Positions 26,958-35,341 of a stretch of DNA of 55,532 nucleotides are shown here, piece by piece. Position 1 is the first letter of the stretch, and every line of letters begins with the position of its first letter. The DNA is taken from NCBI GenBank assembly GCA_902531515.1, contig CACAEJ010000011.1:1-55532 (forward strand), written 5' to 3'. Both the position numbers and the translations under genes were made by a program. A model generated the notes under the pieces. That model was given only the letters and a program-made list of their open reading frames with translations, ran no database searches and had not been told where the DNA came from. Origin of the DNA: an uncultured Pseudohongiella sp. Its GTDB lineage: Bacteria; Pseudomonadota; Gammaproteobacteria; Pseudomonadales; Pseudohongiellaceae.

Positions 26958-27665
26958 TTATCCCTCATTGACAGACAAACATTTTAGTAAGCTACTGAAC
27001 ACGTATCTAGCGTACTCCTCGGTTTCCACTTCACGAAGTTTGAATTTCCACTGCTTAAGATGCCATTGCTGAAGTTGAGCGACAACCTGAGAAGCTAGCA
27101 ACTCAGGCTTTTCACAGACAAACTGATTGGCTAAAACTCCGTCGCGAATAATACTCATTAAAATTTCTTCACTTCTCAACTCGTTATCTAACGCATAACT
27201 TTGCTGCTCCTTAGATAACCCTTTGAGCTCCATGAAGCAAAAATAATACCAAGAGCTCATTATTTCCATCATATAAATTTCACTAAATATGATAGCTCGC
27301 AAGCATTCTTTAGGCTCGAGATTTTCTTTTAGAATCTCATCTGCGACCTGTTCAATGTAACTTCGCTGAACGCCCTCAATGACAGAGGCTAAATCGTTCT
27401 TGGAGCCGATATATGAGTACAATCCTCCCATACTAATTCCAGTCTCCTTACTTAAATCTCGTAAACTCATTGCCTGAAAACCTTTTGTATTGGACAACTT
27501 AAAAGTCGCAGTAAAAATCTTTTCAAGATTTGGTATCGCCACTTTCGCGTTTTTGATTTGCATTTTTTCTTTATGCATCTTAAAAACACCTTCCCATAGA
27601 GGCTCACCCTCCAAAATCCATTTCTCTCGGAAGGCATTTATACTTATGTCGTGTGGCCAATTCAA
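26958..27665 (-). CDS. TetR-family transcriptional regulator with N-terminal extension
   Basis: It is 235 aa from a TTG at 27665. The HTH spans about residues 50-95 (FKLSNTKGFQAMSLRDLSKETGISMGGLYSYIGSKNDL). A 45-residue N-terminal extension (NAFREKWILEGEPLWEGVF) precedes it. The ATG at 27578 would shorten it by 29 residues. I kept the longer form because the extension looks coding and I recall similar extensions in some TetR proteins. The C-terminal ligand domain is unassigned, and the target is probably nearby or itself. Confidence 0.8.
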   Translation of the reverse strand: MNWPHDISINAFREKWILEGEPLWEGVFKMHKEKMQIKNAKVAIPNLEKIFTATFKLSNTKGFQAMSLRDLSKETGISMGGLYSYIGSKNDLASVIEGVQRSYIEQVADEILKENLEPKECLRAIIFSEIYMMEIMSSWYYFCFMELKGLSKEQQSYALDNELRSEEILMSIIRDGVLANQFVCEKPELLASQVVAQLQQWHLKQWKFKLREVETEEYARYVFSSLLKCLSVNEG

Positions 27666-27774
27666 AATAAACTATCTCACGAATTGATGAATGTAAGTTA
27701 TTTCTCTCATGGGGTATCACTCTATTTTTGGATATCGCACCATTCTCAATCATTTCCACCATAAAAGTTTATAA

Positions 27775-28482
27775 TCAAAACCAGTATGAGGCGACCGTCA
27801 ACGAACCAGCAATCGCGCAAAGTGCCAGCGACCCGTATCTTAGCGAACTATGAGAAATCTTACGAACCGTCTTCATAGCAAGCCAGTAACCGGCCAAAGT
27901 TGCCGGCAAAAAAGGTAAAGATAAGGCGATGTGGCGACCATCAAGCCTATCAACAAATAACAACATAACCAAAGACATCAAGCAACTTGCACAGAAAAAA
28001 GCTGACATATTTGCTCTAATGAAATCGCTCTTTTCATGCTGCAGAAGCAGTGCCATTGGTGGACCCCCTATGGAGGTGCTGGTGCCCATAAATCCTGATA
28101 AGAATCCTGCTGAGAACATTGAACCAGCACTGGGTTTCAATCTTAAATTACTAAGACTCAATATAACTGCCGCAACAACCGAGATACCAACCCATAACGC
28201 GAGTTGCTCTATAGAAATCCAAACCAATAGCATTCCGCCTGCGATGGTACCTGGTATCCGACCCAAAATGGCAAACTTCAAGCCCGAGAACGATATTGAG
28301 TCCCAATGCCTTGCTGCCATGACTAGCGATAAGGTAAGCGCCGAAATTGTTATGGGTGCCGGCACATAAAGTGGATCCAAAAAGAATAAGATAGGTGCGG
28401 CAACGATAGCCAGACCAAATCCAAGCGCTGTCTGTATATAGGCGCCCACAAATATAACCACAGTAGCTACAAGAATTTCCAT
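27775..28482 (-). CDS. Sulfite exporter TauE/SafE family membrane protein
   Basis: It is 235 aa with about eight hydrophobic segments in two halves. The N-terminal VFVGAYIQTALGFGLAIVAAPILFFLDP and the second-half SGFLSGFMGTSTSIGGPPMALLL are the family repeats. The family exports sulfite or sulfoacetate or has unknown roles. It is divergent from adhC, with 207 bases between them. Confidence 0.85.
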   Translation of the reverse strand: MEILVATVVIFVGAYIQTALGFGLAIVAAPILFFLDPLYVPAPITISALTLSLVMAARHWDSISFSGLKFAILGRIPGTIAGGMLLVWISIEQLALWVGISVVAAVILSLSNLRLKPSAGSMFSAGFLSGFMGTSTSIGGPPMALLLQHEKSDFIRANMSAFFCASCLMSLVMLLFVDRLDGRHIALSLPFLPATLAGYWLAMKTVRKISHSSLRYGSLALCAIAGSLTVASYWF

Positions 28483-28689
28483 GACCCATTACAGTTACTG
28501 TTCGTGATAGTCCACCCCCCGAAAGATTGATCATACTAGCTATTAACATTTTACTCCAGCTAACCGACTTTGATAATGCGCGTAGAAAAAGTATGTTTAA
28601 ATTTACAACGCGACTAGTCGTATTAATTTGCTGAAACAAGCATCGCTCTTTTACAATAGATTCTCAAAGAAAATTAAAAGGATAATCAA

Positions 28690-29796
28690 ATGAAATCACG
28701 AGCCGCTGTAGCATTCGCTTCCGGCGAGCCTTTAGAGATCGTTGAAGTAGACCTCGAAGGACCAAAACCCGGAGAAGTTTTAGTAGAAATAAAAGCCACC
28801 GGCATTTGTCACACAGATGCTTTTACTCTTTCGGGGGATGATCCTGAGGGAGAATTTCCTGTTATCCTAGGTCATGAAGGGGCGGGTATTGTTAGGGAGT
28901 TGGGCTCGGGTGTAACTTCTGTAAGCGTTGACGACGTCGTAATACCCCTATACACACCGGAATGCCGTCAATGTGATTTCTGCTTAAATCCTAAAACAAA
29001 TTTGTGTCAATCAATCCGAGTAACACAAGGTCAAGGATTAATGCCGGATAAAAGTAGTCGATTCTCATTAGATGGAAAACCTATCTTTCACTATATGGGT
29101 TGTTCAACTTTCTCTAATTATACCGTTCTCCCTGAAATTGCTTTAGCTAAGGTAAGAAGCGATGCCCCATTCGATAAGATCTGTTATATCGGTTGCGGAG
29201 TCACAACTGGTGTCGGTGCCGTTGCTTTTGAGGCAAGAGTTGAGCCAGGAAGCACCGTCGCTGTATTCGGATTAGGAGGTATTGGGCTAAACGTGATCCA
29301 AGGTGCACAAATGGTTGGGGCAGATCGAATCATCGGGGTAGACATTAATCCTGCCAGAGAAAAACTCGGCAAAAATTTTGGTATGACTGATTTTATAAAT
29401 CCACAAGAGACGAAAAACGTCACAAAGGCGATAATTGAGATTACAGACGGTGGTGTTGACTATAGCTTCGAGTGTATCGGAAACGTGGACTCTATGAGAG
29501 ATGCTCTAGAGTGTTGTCACAAAGGTTGGGGTGAATCCTATATCATCGGCGTCGCGGGAGCGGGTCAAGAAATCGCAACTCGCCCATTCCAATTGGTCAC
29601 AGGCAGATCATGGAAAGGCACCGCATTCGGCGGCGCTAGAGGCCGCACTGATGTACCAAAAATAGTAGATTGGTATATGGATGGGAAGATCCAAATCGAT
29701 CCTCTTATAACACATACTATGGCCTTGGATGATATTAATAATGCTTTCACTTTGATGCATAATGGTGAAAGCATCCGGTCGGTGGTCTTATATTAA
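28690..29796 (+). CDS. adhC: S-(hydroxymethyl)glutathione dehydrogenase / class III alcohol dehydrogenase
   Basis: It oxidises S-hydroxymethylglutathione in formaldehyde detoxification and can reduce S-nitrosoglutathione. It is 368 aa. Catalytic zinc ligands are in [14 protein letters not shown] and GHEGAGIV. The structural zinc Cys set is [15 protein letters not shown], and the NAD site is [18 protein letters not shown] ribosome binding site AAAAGGA precedes the ATG. The usual partner, S-formylglutathione hydrolase, is absent and a VOC glyoxalase-like gene follows 24 bases later. Confidence 0.95.
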   Translation: MKSRAAVAFASGEPLEIVEVDLEGPKPGEVLVEIKATGICHTDAFTLSGDDPEGEFPVILGHEGAGIVRELGSGVTSVSVDDVVIPLYTPECRQCDFCLNPKTNLCQSIRVTQGQGLMPDKSSRFSLDGKPIFHYMGCSTFSNYTVLPEIALAKVRSDAPFDKICYIGCGVTTGVGAVAFEARVEPGSTVAVFGLGGIGLNVIQGAQMVGADRIIGVDINPAREKLGKNFGMTDFINPQETKNVTKAIIEITDGGVDYSFECIGNVDSMRDALECCHKGWGESYIIGVAGAGQEIATRPFQLVTGRSWKGTAFGGARGRTDVPKIVDWYMDGKIQIDPLITHTMALDDINNAFTLMHNGESIRSVVLY

Positions 29797-29820
29797 ATAC
29801 CTCAGTTTGGAAATTATTCG

Positions 29821-30240
29821 ATGAAATATTTACACACGATGGTTCGAGTTTCGGACATCGACCGCTCACTGGATTTTTATTGTAATAAACTCGGTTTGAA
29901 AGAAGTAAACCGATATGAGAGCAAGGAAGGTCGGTTTACATTAGTTTTTCTTTCAGCGCCAGGTAATGAAACGGCACAGGTCGAGCTGACCTATAACTGG
30001 GATGCGGAAGACTATGACGAAGGGCGAAATTTTGGGCATCTCGCATATTCAGTAAGCGATATATATAGAACTTGCAAACAATTAATGGATGGAGGTGTGG
30101 TCATCAACCGCCCCCCTAGAGACGGTAGAATGGCTTTTGTCCGCTCACCAGATAATATCTCAATCGAACTCCTCCAAGATGGTGAAGCTTTACCTGCCAA
30201 AGAACCTTGGATTAGCATGGAGAACATCGGTAAATGGTAG
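29821..30240 (+). CDS. gloA: VOC-family protein, lactoylglutathione lyase (GloA)-like
   Basis: It converts the methylglyoxal-glutathione hemithioacetal to S-lactoylglutathione, if it is a true GloA. It is 139 aa with two VOC modules. The first has YLHTMVRVSDIDRSLDFYCNKLG (metal-binding His) and QVELTYNW (Glu). The second has NFGHLAYSVSDIY (His) and SIELLQ (Glu). All four expected metal ligands are visible. Co-direction with adhC, 24 bases apart, suggests a shared glutathione-dependent aldehyde detoxification transcript. Confidence 0.88.
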   Translation: MKYLHTMVRVSDIDRSLDFYCNKLGLKEVNRYESKEGRFTLVFLSAPGNETAQVELTYNWDAEDYDEGRNFGHLAYSVSDIYRTCKQLMDGGVVINRPPRDGRMAFVRSPDNISIELLQDGEALPAKEPWISMENIGKW

Positions 30241-30355
30241 ACGTTACTTGAGCAAGTCGGCATGCTCCATTATGATACGTTCCCCATAACATTGCCGCTG
30301 GCCAGAGCAATATTTTGAGGAAAATCAAACTTTACCCCTTATTGGGAAATCAATA

Positions 30356-31237
30356 ATGCATTTACTGGATGGCAAAGCTTGTTCGGAAGAAATTCGGAAA
30401 GAAATTAAGAAGGAAGTTGAAAGCATAGTTTCGAATGGTAGGCGGCCTCCGCATCTAGCGGCTATATTGGTTGGCAACGACGGTGCAAGTCAAAACTATG
30501 TTGCATTCAAAATCAGGGATTGTGAAGAAGTCGGCTTCGATTCCACAACTATCAGAATGGAGTCATCTAGCACAGAGAAAGAACTACTTAATAAGATAAT
30601 TGAATTAAATGAAGACTCTGCTATTGATGGTTTTATAGTACAACTTCCACTACCAGCGCATATCGACGAAAATAAGGTTGTTCTCACTATTAGTCCTAAA
30701 AAAGACGTAGATGGGTTTTGCCCAGAAAACATCGGTAATTTAAATTTAGGATTACCAACGTATATTTCTGCCACACCAAACGGAATAATGGAATTACTGA
30801 AAAGATATGAAATAAAGACTGAGGGCAAGCATTGCGTTGTGCTCGGCAGAAGTAATATCGTTGGAACACCCATGACAATCCTAATGTCTAGGAATACAGA
30901 TCCTGGGAATGCGACAGTCACTATAGCTCATAGCCGTACCAAAAATTTGAAACAGCTTTGCCTGACCGCTGATATACTTATTGTTGCCATAGGTAAAACT
31001 GAATTTGTTACCGCTGATATGGTCAAAAAAGATGCAGTCGTCATAGATGTAGGTCAAACACGAGTGCCCGATGATACAAAAAAATCTGGTTTTCGAAACG
31101 TCGGCGATGTCGACTTTCAAAATGTAAAAGATAAATGTTCCTATATTACTTATGTTACAGGTGGTGTGGGGCCGATGACTAGGGCCTCGCTTTTACAAAA
31201 TACTTTAAAAGCCTATAAAAGAAACAAAGGTACCTAA
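30356..31237 (+). CDS. folD: Methylenetetrahydrofolate dehydrogenase / cyclohydrolase FolD
   Basis: This bifunctional enzyme interconverts 5,10-methylene-THF and 10-formyl-THF. It is 293 aa. The catalytic-lysine region is [15 protein letters not shown], then [12 protein letters not shown], the NADP site [13 protein letters not shown], and the C-terminal [15 protein letters not shown]. It comes after adhC and the VOC gene, linking C1 oxidation with folate C1 metabolism. One base separates its stop from the aminotransferase start. Confidence 0.96.
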   Translation: MHLLDGKACSEEIRKEIKKEVESIVSNGRRPPHLAAILVGNDGASQNYVAFKIRDCEEVGFDSTTIRMESSSTEKELLNKIIELNEDSAIDGFIVQLPLPAHIDENKVVLTISPKKDVDGFCPENIGNLNLGLPTYISATPNGIMELLKRYEIKTEGKHCVVLGRSNIVGTPMTILMSRNTDPGNATVTIAHSRTKNLKQLCLTADILIVAIGKTEFVTADMVKKDAVVIDVGQTRVPDDTKKSGFRNVGDVDFQNVKDKCSYITYVTGGVGPMTRASLLQNTLKAYKRNKGT

Positions 31238-31238
31238 G

Positions 31239-32438
31239 ATGTTCGAATCGTTACAGCCCCTTCCTCCAGACCCAATTCTTGGACTTAATGCAGCATTTAA
31301 AGCAGATGACAATCCAAACAAGGTAGATTTAGGCATAGGTGTTTATAAAGATGAGAAGGGCAATACGCCGGTCATGAGGGCTGTCAAGGAAGCAGAAAAA
31401 CTTATCCTAAGCTCTCAAGTCACCAAAGCCTATGTCGGACCCGCAGGTGCGCTCGCATATAACGAAGCTGTTGCTGAATTGATTTTAGGAGCTACTCTTA
31501 AAGCGGGTTTGGGAGGCCGGAGGATTACAATGCAAACGCCCGGTGGATGCGGGGGTTTGCGAATTGCGGCAGAGTTCATAGCTAGAGCAAGCAGCGGTGC
31601 AACCATTTGGGTTAGCGACCCAACTTGGGCCAATCACAAACCACTAATTGGTTCTTCTGGGCTTAAGTTCAATTCATATCCTTATTACAACTACGAAACG
31701 CACTCTGTAGATTTCGATAGCATGATTGCAACGTTAGCAAACGTTCCCATAGGGGATGTAGTCCTATTGCATGGCTGTTGTCATAATCCGAGTGGAGCCG
31801 ACCTGACGCCAAATCAATGGCAAGCAATACGAGACCTTGCTCAAGAGAAGAAATTTACGATATTCATCGATTTAGCATACCAAGGCATGGGAGATGGGCT
31901 AGAAGAAGACGTAATCGGTGTGCGGCTCCTCGCAGAATCACTACCTGAATTAATTATTGTGAGTTCTTGTTCAAAGAATTTCGGACTCTACAGAGAAAGA
32001 ACTGGAGCAATAACCTTAATCTGCCAAAATGAAGGAGGAGCGCGTGCTGCTAGTACATTGGTTGCAGCTGCGGCTCGGTCTAATTATTCCATGCCTCCGG
32101 ACCATGGAGCAGCAGTTGTTCAACTTATTCGTGAGGATTCCTCCCTTAACTCAATGTGGGAAGGGGAGTTACAAGAAATAAGAAATCGTATAAATGGGCT
32201 TCGGATTACATTTGCCAATCTCTTGACAGAGTCAGGTGCACAGCGTGACTTCAGTTTTATTAAAAAAGAGAAGGGAATGTTTTCTTTTCTGGGAATAACT
32301 AAGAACCAGATTCATAAGCTCATAAGTGAATATGCTATTTATCTCGTAGATTCAAGCCGGATTAATGTCGCAAGTATTAACGATGACAATATAGATTACG
32401 TAACAAAAAGTATCATCGAGGTGCTATCAAAGGCATAG
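31239..32438 (+). CDS. tyrB: Class I aromatic/aspartate aminotransferase
   Basis: A PLP enzyme that transaminates aromatic 2-oxo acids or oxaloacetate with glutamate. It is 399 aa (E. coli TyrB 397). The N-terminus has PPDPILGLNAAFKAD and KVDLGIGVYKDE. The PLP lysine is in SSCSKNFGLYRERTGA, and the substrate Arg is in SSRINVAS near the end. TyrB and AspC cannot be firmly separated from sequence alone. It starts two bases after folD and converges on DAHP synthase, an aromatic-pathway neighbour. Confidence 0.88.
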   Translation: MFESLQPLPPDPILGLNAAFKADDNPNKVDLGIGVYKDEKGNTPVMRAVKEAEKLILSSQVTKAYVGPAGALAYNEAVAELILGATLKAGLGGRRITMQTPGGCGGLRIAAEFIARASSGATIWVSDPTWANHKPLIGSSGLKFNSYPYYNYETHSVDFDSMIATLANVPIGDVVLLHGCCHNPSGADLTPNQWQAIRDLAQEKKFTIFIDLAYQGMGDGLEEDVIGVRLLAESLPELIIVSSCSKNFGLYRERTGAITLICQNEGGARAASTLVAAAARSNYSMPPDHGAAVVQLIREDSSLNSMWEGELQEIRNRINGLRITFANLLTESGAQRDFSFIKKEKGMFSFLGITKNQIHKLISEYAIYLVDSSRINVASINDDNIDYVTKSIIEVLSKA

Positions 32439-32466
32439 AGTCGGATACCCAAGGACCACTAATTTA

Positions 32467-33555
32467 TTATACTGTCTTTTCAGAAAATTTTTGTCTAATC
32501 GATTTTGCAAAACGCCGCAAGGCAGCCTCGGTAGATTCCCAACTGATACAAGCATCTGTCACCGAGACACCTGGGCGAATTTCACTCAAGTCATCTGGAA
32601 TAGACTGATTTCCCTCCTCCAAATTACTTTCTAGCATTACACCGATGATAGACCTATTTCCTCCGACAATCTGTTTTGTAACCTCATCTAGCACGTCCAG
32701 TTGTCTTGAGTGATTTTTTTTAGAATTCCCATGACTGCAATCAATCATTATATTTTCAGTAATGCCCGATTTCTGTAACTCTTCCCCACAGACTTTAACA
32801 CTCATAGCGTCATAGTTCGGAGTCTTCCCACCCCTGAGTATAATATGACAATGTGGATTGCCTTCCGTTCGAAAGGCAGCGACTTTTCCGTCATCCGTAA
32901 TAGATATAAAACTATGATTCGCTGACGCTGCCCTTATTGCATTGATTGCAACCGAAATCTCACCATCAATATTGTTCTTGAAACCAACAGCGGAACTTAT
33001 GCCGCTAGCAAGCTTCCTGTGCGTTGGAGATTCGGTAGTACGGGCACCCACTGCGGTCCAACTGACTAGATCTTGCAAATATTGAGGCGAGATGAGATCT
33101 AGAGCTTCTATTCCAATTGGCAATCCAACTCGCGCTATATCCAACATAAGTTTTCTTCCAATACGAATGCCGTGGTCTATTTTGTGAGAGCCATCTAAAT
33201 GTGGATCGTAAATCAACCCCTCCCAACCAACCGACGTCCGCGGTTTTTCAAAGTAAACACGCATGACTAGCAATAGTTCATCGGCCAATTCATCGGCCAA
33301 CGGTTTAAGTAACTTAGCGTACTTAATTGCCTCAATCGGGTTATGTATAGAACATGGACCGACAATCACAACAATTCGGTTATCTTTACGATCGAGGATT
33401 TCCTTAACTTGACTCTGACCACGCTTTACCGTTTCTAGCGCTTTACCCTCTAATTGATATTCATCCTTAATCTGCCCAGGAGAGGGAAGCACGTCATAAC
33501 CGGTAATATGGACGTTCTCTACTTCTCTTTTTCTGTTTTCCATATTTTTTCTCAA
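32467..33555 (-). CDS. 3-deoxy-7-phosphoheptulonate synthase (DAHP synthase, class I)
   Basis: This is the first step of the shikimate pathway: PEP + erythrose-4-phosphate to DAHP. It is 362 aa with the AroFGH-type blocks IVVIVGPCSIHNPIEA, MRVYFEKPRTSVGWEG, ARTTESPTHRKLASG and DCSHGNSKKNH. The feedback type (Tyr, Phe or Trp) is not decidable by eye, so I give no aroF/G/H symbol. It is divergent from efpL and has its own sigma-70-like promoter. Confidence 0.94.
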   Translation of the reverse strand: MRKNMENRKREVENVHITGYDVLPSPGQIKDEYQLEGKALETVKRGQSQVKEILDRKDNRIVVIVGPCSIHNPIEAIKYAKLLKPLADELADELLLVMRVYFEKPRTSVGWEGLIYDPHLDGSHKIDHGIRIGRKLMLDIARVGLPIGIEALDLISPQYLQDLVSWTAVGARTTESPTHRKLASGISSAVGFKNNIDGEISVAINAIRAASANHSFISITDDGKVAAFRTEGNPHCHIILRGGKTPNYDAMSVKVCGEELQKSGITENIMIDCSHGNSKKNHSRQLDVLDEVTKQIVGGNRSIIGVMLESNLEEGNQSIPDDLSEIRPGVSVTDACISWESTEAALRRFAKSIRQKFSEKTV

Positions 33556-33581
33556 CCCAAACTAACTATAAGGGGGCGCGG

Positions 33582-33610
33582 ATTATGCTGTAATTAACCT
33601 AAAAATTCAA
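33582..33610 (-). promoter_or_regulatory. Sigma-70-like promoter of the DAHP synthase gene
   Basis: On the minus strand TTGAAT (33610-33605), a 17-base spacer and CATAAT (33587-33582) lie about 27 bases upstream of the DAHP synthase ATG. Hexamer match is 4/6 and 5/6. I see no TrpR or TyrR box and no leader peptide. Confidence 0.5.
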
Positions 33611-33664
33611 AATTATGGTATGTTTTCTGCCAATTTACCGTACTTTTTCTAGCGAACTTAGAAT

Positions 33665-34231
33665 ATGCCGAAAGTAAACGAACTAAAAAAAGGTATGGTG
33701 GTGGAAATTCAAGGCATACCGCATATAGTCAAACAACTCGAAGCAAAGTCCCCTTCCACCAGAGGTGCAGTTACACTATATAAAATCAGATTCTTAAATC
33801 TTCAAAACGGCTCTAAGCTCGACTCCTCCTTGAAAGGAGGCGAGTTAATGCCTCAAGCGGACTTTGAGAGAGTCCCAGTTCAATATAGTTATTGTGATGC
33901 TGACACCTTTTATTTCATGAATATGTGTAACTTTGAGCAATATGAGGTGACTCGAGATAAGCTGAGTGATCAGCTGCCTTTCTTATCCGAGCAGCAAGAA
34001 AACATCTTCGCTCTAGTTTCGAGAGAGAAAATTCTCACCATCGAATTACCTCAATCTGTTGACCTTTGTATAAGCGATACCGCTCCCGCAATCTCTGGAT
34101 CATCTGCAGCAAGCCGAACTAAATCGGCCAAACTTTCGACTGGCTTGGAAATTCAAATTCCAGAATATTTGAAACCAGGAGACTTAGTGCGAGTTAACAC
34201 TACCACTGGGAAATATATGTCTAAGGTGTAA
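33665..34231 (+). CDS. efpL: Elongation factor P-like protein EfpL (YeiP)
   Basis: An EF-P paralogue that helps ribosomes over polyproline-type stalls. It is 188 aa with three beta-barrel domains. The N-terminus PKVNELKKGMVVEIQG and the tip loop SPSTRGAVTLYK match E. coli YeiP, including Arg33, which replaces the modified Lys of EF-P. The C-terminal STGLEIQIPEYLKPGD is the conserved EF-P signature. Canonical efp is not in the window. Confidence 0.94.
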   Translation: MPKVNELKKGMVVEIQGIPHIVKQLEAKSPSTRGAVTLYKIRFLNLQNGSKLDSSLKGGELMPQADFERVPVQYSYCDADTFYFMNMCNFEQYEVTRDKLSDQLPFLSEQQENIFALVSREKILTIELPQSVDLCISDTAPAISGSSAASRTKSAKLSTGLEIQIPEYLKPGDLVRVNTTTGKYMSKV

Positions 34232-34295
34232 TTTTTTAAATTTAGCTTCTTATTCAGTAGAGCATGGAAAACGGGATCTGTTGTAGAGAGTTGGT

Positions 34296-35012
34296 CTACT
34301 CCTGTCGAATAAAATAACCAAACCTTAAGAAATTAATTGAATGATCTATCACTTTATTATTACGCATCATGAATGTGTGGGTTACTGGCAAAACCATATG
34401 ATCTTTCATTCCTTTAACCTTGGTACTTTCTACCGTAACAACACTATCATTTGGACGATCTAAGAAGAAAAATCCAAGAGGAGTTATATTCCTTGTTCCG
34501 GCTATCACACCAACCTCATAAGAAACAGGGCCTAACTCTCTTGAGACGCTATCCGCGTCAGTCCCTAGCCTCAAACCTGTGGGCCCCAACAAAGAAAATC
34601 CAGGAACTGATTTAAATCTATCAACCAACTCACTGCCTTGATTCGGAGGGCCCAGCATTACCACCCTGCCAAGATTGACTAAATTTCGTTTTTCAAAGAA
34701 ATATCGCACGAGAATCCCTCCCAACGAATGTGTCACGAAGTGTATCTTCTCCGGCTTTACCTCTAGACACTCCTCTATACCGCGACTTACAGCATCATGC
34801 GAGAGAAAATTAATGTGGTGCTTACGGGACAAATAATTAATGTTCGCCACAAAAAAATCGGCTCGCGTTAATTTAGCTTCAAGCTCACCCATCGAATTTG
34901 ATATTCGAGCAAGACCATGCAACAAAACGACGCAGTCTCTCGATAAAACTGAATTTACAGACATTAATGCTACGAAAAAGATCAAGAGTTTGAATTTCTT
35001 TTTACTAGTCAC
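34296..35012 (-). CDS. Secreted alpha/beta-hydrolase (lipase-like)
   Basis: From the GTG at 35012 it is 238 aa. This start gives a short signal peptide (KKKFKLLIFFVALMSVNSVLS) and overlaps the DUF2007 stop by eight bases, with GGAA upstream. The longer ATG start would overlap by 100 bases. The oxyanion segment is VVLLHGLARIS and the nucleophile elbow is THSLGG, followed by MLGPPNQGSE, as in triacylglycerol-lipase/PGAP1-like hydrolases. A His near the C-terminus (LPVTHTFMM) may complete the triad. Confidence 0.8.
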   Translation of the reverse strand: MTSKKKFKLLIFFVALMSVNSVLSRDCVVLLHGLARISNSMGELEAKLTRADFFVANINYLSRKHHINFLSHDAVSRGIEECLEVKPEKIHFVTHSLGGILVRYFFEKRNLVNLGRVVMLGPPNQGSELVDRFKSVPGFSLLGPTGLRLGTDADSVSRELGPVSYEVGVIAGTRNITPLGFFFLDRPNDSVVTVESTKVKGMKDHMVLPVTHTFMMRNNKVIDHSINFLRFGYFIRQE

Positions 35013-35313
35013 TACAATTCCAACAAATATCAAAGCTTGCGAAATTCGACTCACCACACTCCTCACAAAACCATTCACTATCCTCGTCAAACTCATGATT
35101 TTCAATTAACTGGATAATTGATTCAGCATGTTTCGCGTTTAACGCTTGCTCCACCCAAACTTCAGGCAAACACTCATTTATGGGTATTTCTCCTCCAACC
35201 GAAAAGAGCCCCTCATTCTTCACTACGGAGCGAATGCCGTGCTGCTCTAACACGTTCCGAAAATGCCATGCTATGGCGATACTGTCAGCGGTATAAACTT
35301 TTCTCATAGACAT
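35005..35313 (-). CDS. DUF2007 protein with zinc-ribbon tail
   Basis: It is 102 aa from the ATG at 35313 (AGAAAG upstream); a TTG at 35337 is also in frame. The N-terminal DUF2007 (putative signal-transducing) domain has KVYTADSIAIAWHFRNVLEQHGI and PEVWVEQ. The last 22 residues form a zinc-ribbon: WFCEECGESN then DICWNCSD. Function is unknown. It follows murJ in the opposite-edge direction and couples to the lipase-like gene. Confidence 0.82.
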   Translation of the reverse strand: MSMRKVYTADSIAIAWHFRNVLEQHGIRSVVKNEGLFSVGGEIPINECLPEVWVEQALNAKHAESIIQLIENHEFDEDSEWFCEECGESNFASFDICWNCSD

Positions 35314-35341
35314 CGAATCTTTCTGACTTAATCGCAATGAA

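Noticed and set aside
28151..28639. Minus-strand ORF of 162 codons overlapping the TauE-type gene
   Set aside because: It overlaps the TauE-type frame for most of its length, has no recognisable domain and its composition is irregular. The TauE frame explains the region.
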